DNA of 15,974 nucleotides. It comes from Nitriliruptoraceae bacterium. Lineage in GTDB: Bacteria; Actinomycetota; Nitriliruptoria; Nitriliruptorales; Nitriliruptoraceae. The stretch spans positions 1-15,974 of the forward strand of contig PWEU01000210.1 of the NCBI GenBank assembly GCA_003554005.1. Reading direction: 5' to 3'. The notes below the pieces were generated by a model that saw only the letters and a list, made by a program, of their open reading frames with translations, was not told the origin of the DNA and did no database searches. How positions within the stretch are numbered: position 1 is the stretch's first letter; the number at the start of each line of letters is the position of its first letter. Made by a program: the position numbers and the translations under genes. Below, piece by piece: positions 12,961-15,974 of this stretch.

Positions 12961-14007
12961 TCAGCCGGACCGGGAGGCTGACCCGAGGGCGGCGGCCAGC
13001 AGGTCGGCGGCGCTGCGGCACTGGTCGGCGGTGACGTCGAGGTGGGTGACCAGCCGCAGCAGGTGGGGGCCCATCGCCCCGACGCGCACGCCCTGTCCGC
13101 CGAGCTCGTCGATGACCTCGGCGGCGGGTCGCTGACCGGTCGGGACGTAGACGATGTTGGTCGTCACCTCGGCCGGATCGAGCAGGCCCGGATGGGCCTC
13201 TGCCAGACGGGTGGCGATGACCCGGGCGTTGGCGTGGTCGTCGAGCAGGCGCGCACGGTGGTGCTCGAGCGCGTGGGAGCCGGCTGCCGCCAGGACACCG
13301 GCCTGGCGCATCGCACCCCCGAAGCGTCGCCGCCATCTCCGGGCCTCGGCGATGACGTCGCCGTCCCCGACGGCCAGGGAACCGACGGGCGCGCCGAGCC
13401 CCTTGGACAGGCAGACGCTGAAGGCCGTGAAGGTGCCACCGACCGCTGCGGGGTCCTCCCCCGTGGCCGCCAGGGCGTTCCAGAGCCGGGCCCCGTCCCC
13501 GTGGAGGGGGAGCCCACGCTCGTCGGCGACCGCCCGCAGCGCCGTCAGCCGCGCGAGCCCGTGGACCGCGCCGCCGCCGCGGTTGGTGGTCTCCTCCGCC
13601 GAGATGGCACCCACCTCGGTGTTGGGGAACCCAACCGGTCGCAGCGCCGCGCGGACGGCGTCGGACTCCAGCAGCCCCCGCGTGCCCTCCACCGTGCGGA
13701 ACTGGACCTGCGCGTTGATGGCGGCCGCACCGGCCTCGTAGGCCACGACGTGGGCGCCTGCCTCGCACACGACCTCGGAGCCCGGCGCCACCAGCGAGCG
13801 CAGCAGCATCTGGGTGGCCATGATGCCGGTAGGCGTGAACACCGCGGCCTCGCGACCGAACAGCCCGGCGACCTGCTCCTCCAGGGCGGTGACGCTCGGA
13901 TCCTCGCCGTACTGGTCGTCGCCGACCTCCGCGGCGGCCATGGCGCGACGCATCGCAGGCGTGGGGCGGGTGACGGTGTCGGACCGCAGGTCGATGACCC
14001 CGCTCAT
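12961..14007 (-). CDS. ltaE: Low-specificity L-threonine aldolase
   Basis: A 348-residue PLP enzyme of the fold-type I threonine aldolase family, cleaving threonine or allo-threonine to glycine and acetaldehyde. The N-terminus IDLRSDTVTRPTPAMRRAM, DDQYGEDPSVTALE and FTPTGIMATQMLL are typical. His86 in GAHVVAYEAG stacks on the cofactor, Asp171 and Arg174 lie in HGDGARLWNA, and the Schiff-base Lys202 is in SVCLSKGLGAPVGS. Length is normal. The ATG overlaps the TGA of the upstream phosphatase gene (ATGA), so translation is coupled. The role may be glycine supply or beta-hydroxy amino acid breakdown. Confidence 0.94.
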   Translation of the reverse strand: MSGVIDLRSDTVTRPTPAMRRAMAAAEVGDDQYGEDPSVTALEEQVAGLFGREAAVFTPTGIMATQMLLRSLVAPGSEVVCEAGAHVVAYEAGAAAINAQVQFRTVEGTRGLLESDAVRAALRPVGFPNTEVGAISAEETTNRGGGAVHGLARLTALRAVADERGLPLHGDGARLWNALAATGEDPAAVGGTFTAFSVCLSKGLGAPVGSLAVGDGDVIAEARRWRRRFGGAMRQAGVLAAAGSHALEHHRARLLDDHANARVIATRLAEAHPGLLDPAEVTTNIVYVPTGQRPAAEVIDELGGQGVRVGAMGPHLLRLVTHLDVTADQCRSAADLLAAALGSASRSG

Positions 14008-14828
14008 GGCCGGTACCCGAGGTGCTCGAGCAGCGCGTCGTGCATGCGGCGACCTCCGGCGACCAGCCCCGGTTGCCGGGTCCCACCCAGCTCGCGGTGC
14101 AGTTCGGTGACCACCCCACCGGCCTCGATGACCAGCAGCCGTCCCACGGCCCAGTCCCAGGGGTGCAGGGCGAACTCCACGTAGGCGTCGGCGCGCCCGG
14201 CGGCGACCCAGGCGAGGTCGAGGGCGGCGGCCCCGCCACGGCGAAGGTCGCGGAAGCGCGACAGCAGCCCGACGGCCTCCTGCCCCCAGTCGGTCCGCAC
14301 GGCACGGTCGTAGGCGAAGCCGGTACAGACCAGGCCGTGGGCCGGATCGTCGACCTCCCGGACCCGCAACGCGCGCTCCCCGAGCCAGGCGCCCTGACCC
14401 CGCGCCCCGTGGAACACCTCCCCGCTGGGGGGATGCACGATCGCGCCGGCGATCGTGCCGTCGGCGTCGACGCAGGCCACCGACACGCACCACAGCGGCC
14501 AGCCGTAGAGGAAGTTGACCGTGCCGTCCAGGGGATCGATGACCCAGGTGCGTCCCGTGCTGCCCTCGCGCGGGACCTGGGCCTCCTCGCCGAGGATGCC
14601 GTCGTCGGGGAGCGCGGTCAGCAGCGTCTCGACGATGGCGCGTTCGGCCGCTGCATCCGCCGCGGAGACCGGATCGGTGGCGCTCGCCTTGTGATCGACA
14701 TCGAGGTCGGCGCCCTCGGCCAGGTCCCGGGCGAAGCGCTGGAGCAGCTCCCCGGCCCCGGTGGCCGCCTCCACCGCCAGCGCACGCAGGTCGTCAGGGG
14801 CGACGACCGCTCGGGTGGAGGGGCCCAT
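14004..14828 (-). CDS. Inositol monophosphatase family protein
   Basis: A 274-residue magnesium-dependent phosphatase. Metal-binding motifs are ILGEEA (Glu81-Glu82), WVIDPLDGTVNF (Asp98, Asp101, Gly-Thr) and the C-terminal HPWDWAVG with Asp225, followed by EAGG. Candidate substrates are inositol 1-phosphate, histidinol phosphate (HisN-type) or 3'-phosphoadenosine 5'-phosphate; sequence alone does not decide. ATG 14826-14828 follows AGGAG with a 5-nt spacer. It is the first gene of an operon with threonine aldolase (4-nt overlap) and the SDR protein. No serine or histidine pathway gene is adjacent. Confidence 0.92.
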   Translation of the reverse strand: MGPSTRAVVAPDDLRALAVEAATGAGELLQRFARDLAEGADLDVDHKASATDPVSAADAAAERAIVETLLTALPDDGILGEEAQVPREGSTGRTWVIDPLDGTVNFLYGWPLWCVSVACVDADGTIAGAIVHPPSGEVFHGARGQGAWLGERALRVREVDDPAHGLVCTGFAYDRAVRTDWGQEAVGLLSRFRDLRRGGAAALDLAWVAAGRADAYVEFALHPWDWAVGRLLVIEAGGVVTELHRELGGTRQPGLVAGGRRMHDALLEHLGYRP

Positions 14829-14870
14829 GCTGACTCCTGGTCGATGGCTGGGTCGACGGCTCGAGTGGGG

Positions 14871-14876
14871 AGCGTA
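14871..14876 (-). promoter_or_regulatory. Candidate -10 element TACGCT of the phosphatase operon
   Basis: Minus-strand TACGCT fits TANNNT and lies 42 nt upstream of the phosphatase ATG, within the 169-bp divergent gap. No convincing -35 was found. Confidence 0.4.
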
Positions 14877-14997
14877 CTGGCGTCGCCTCTGTCGCCCCCG
14901 TGGAGTGCCGGCTATCCACAGGCGGAACAGGATCCAGAACCGCTCGGGGCCTCGCAGGGGGGAGGCTGGGCACCTCGCCGACCCGAGGAGCCACACC

Positions 14998-15618
14998 ATG
15001 GAACTGTCCGCCCCGTCGCTCCCCACCTGGGACCAGGCCGAGGGGTTCCTGCTCGATCTCGCAGCGGGCGACCTGGCCGCAGGCGCCTGGCCGCTGCCCA
15101 CCCTGCTCGCCTGCATCGATGACGAAGCGGTGGCCGTCAACACCCTGCGCCCCTTCGACGAGGAGGGTCCCGTGCCCGCGCTGGTGGAGGTGCTCGCGCT
15201 CCTGCTCCCCCTCGGGGTCAACCGCGTCGCCCTGCTGCTCCCCGGGCGGGCGTGGTCGACCCTGGCCCCCATCCCGCCGGTGGCCGACGAGGGCGACCTC
15301 AGGGCCAGGGTGCTCATCCTCGTGCAGGCCGACGGTGGGCACCGACCCTGCCGCTACTTCAGCCGGCTCCGCGAACTCCGCGAGGAGGCCGGGGACGGCC
15401 CGTGGCGGATCGGCGAGGTCGTGGCCGAGGGTTCGCAGGAGGCGGAGGCCCCGGTGCTCGACGCGCTCGGCATCCTGCTGGACCGTCGCGACGAACTCCG
15501 ACGTGACACCACCGGTAGCGCGCTGGTCGCCCAACTCGGCAGGGTGCTGCTGCTCGGTCACCGGCTGGCGCTGGCCCCCCGGCTGGCGGTCCCGTTGACC
15601 CACGCCAGCGCCAGCTGA
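14998..15618 (+). CDS. Hypothetical protein
   Basis: A 206-residue soluble protein that I do not recognise. There is no signal peptide or lipobox. The middle holds two hydrophobic strands (LVEVLALLLPLGVNRVALLLPG) followed by RARVLILVQADGGHRPCRYFSRLRELRE, then PVLDALGILLDRRDELR and a hydrophobic C-terminal helix VAQLGRVLLLGHRLALAPRLAV. Two cysteines (CIDDEA and RPCRYF) are far apart and do not form a known motif. ATG 14998 is preceded by GAGGAG with a 7-nt spacer, a strong start. It is divergent from the phosphatase operon and sits 63 nt before msrB, which seems to have its own promoter. Confidence 0.75.
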   Translation: MELSAPSLPTWDQAEGFLLDLAAGDLAAGAWPLPTLLACIDDEAVAVNTLRPFDEEGPVPALVEVLALLLPLGVNRVALLLPGRAWSTLAPIPPVADEGDLRARVLILVQADGGHRPCRYFSRLRELREEAGDGPWRIGEVVAEGSQEAEAPVLDALGILLDRRDELRRDTTGSALVAQLGRVLLLGHRLALAPRLAVPLTHASAS

Positions 15619-15648
15619 GCCCGACGCCTGTGGCGCGCGACGCCCACC

Positions 15649-15654
15649 TACCCT
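15649..15654 (+). promoter_or_regulatory. Candidate -10 element TACCCT of msrB
   Basis: TACCCT lies 27 nt upstream of the msrB ATG, in the 63-nt gap after the hypothetical gene. It repeats the hexamer used at 4910, 7375 and 10646 (minus). Confidence 0.45.
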
Positions 15655-15681
15655 CATCCCCCGACCTCACGGAGCTGCGAG

Positions 15682-15974
15682 ATGACCGACCGACGCGACT
15701 GGACCGAGGCCCAGTGGCGGGCCGCCCTCGACCCCGAGGCCTTCCACGTGCTGCGGCAGGCGGGGACCGAGCGGCCCTTCACGGGGACGTACTGGGACAC
15801 CACCACGGAGGGGACCTACCGGTGTCGCGGGTGCGGGACGGTGCTGTTCCGCTCCGAGACCAAGTTCGACGCCCACTGTGGCTGGCCGAGCTTCTACGCC
15901 CCCGAGGCGCAGGAGGCGGTGATCCTGGACGAGGACCGCACCCTCGGGATGCGCCGGACCGAGGTGCGGTGCGC
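15682..15974 (+). CDS. msrB: Peptide-methionine (R)-S-oxide reductase, 5' part
   Basis: The first 97 codons of a methionine-R-sulfoxide reductase; the gene leaves the window at the right edge. GTYWDTTTEGTYRCRGCGTVLF holds the first zinc pair, Cys48 and Cys51. KFDAHCGWPSFYAP is the family signature region, and Cys97 in EVRC opens the second zinc pair. The catalytic cysteine near the C-terminus is outside the window. MsrB repairs oxidised methionine in proteins using thioredoxin. ATG 15682 is preceded by GGAG at 15671-15674 with a 7-nt spacer. It appears to be transcribed from its own TACCCT promoter. Confidence 0.93.
   Translation, partial: MTDRRDWTEAQWRAALDPEAFHVLRQAGTERPFTGTYWDTTTEGTYRCRGCGTVLFRSETKFDAHCGWPSFYAPEAQEAVILDEDRTLGMRRTEVRC

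Noticed and set aside
12788..14305. Minus-strand frame overlapping ltaE and the phosphatase in another phase
   Set aside because: It is Arg/Gly/Pro-rich and has no motif, and the two enzymes in the other phases are unambiguous.

Overview
This is a very GC-rich, gene-dense window with many GTG starts. A mycobacterial-type SseA rhodanese sits beside its SufE partner, and LexA boxes have the actinobacterial CGAAC-N4-GTTCG form. There is also a four-PASTA Ser/Thr kinase and recurring TANNNT -10 elements. Together these point to Actinomycetota, possibly a deep lineage such as Nitriliruptoria or Euzebyales. That placement is inference; no marker gene in the window fixes it.

Positions 1-2635 form a DNA-damage and sulfur block. 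The 5' end of an error-prone polymerase (dnaE2-like) runs off the left edge on the minus strand. Its SOS box is CGAACGTGTGTTCG, next to a promoter of the form GTCGCAC-N8-TACCGT. A spacer with 23-bp repeats follows. Then come sseA (minus) and sufE (plus), which are divergent, and a small DUF6504 gene (minus). The DUF6504 gene has the same SOS box and the same promoter module as dnaE2. The two loci therefore look like one damage regulon flanking an unrelated sulfur-transfer pair.

Positions 2636-7300 hold a polyphosphate kinase 2 gene, a convergent OpuAC-type substrate-binding protein and a two-gene unit. The binding-protein frame runs 390 nt into ppk2, probably because of a one-base error in a C6 run. 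The two-gene unit encodes a thioredoxin-like lipoprotein with a CX4C motif and a two-helix membrane protein with a Cys/His-rich tail. A small hypothetical gene and a coiled-coil lipoprotein follow, divergent from each other.

Positions 7400-10700 hold a PknB-type PASTA kinase whose HRD motif reads PRD. Convergent with it is a double zinc-ribbon, single-pass membrane protein with a discoidin/NADase-type glycan-binding-like outer domain. Their 3' ends overlap by 13 nt.

Positions 10700-15974 are metabolic. They carry a type I-beta DAHP synthase with a long leader containing a small ORF. A minus-strand operon encodes an inositol-monophosphatase-family enzyme, threonine aldolase and an SDR protein. 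A hypothetical protein and the 5' part of msrB end the window. I see no tRNA, rRNA, mobile element or CRISPR array.
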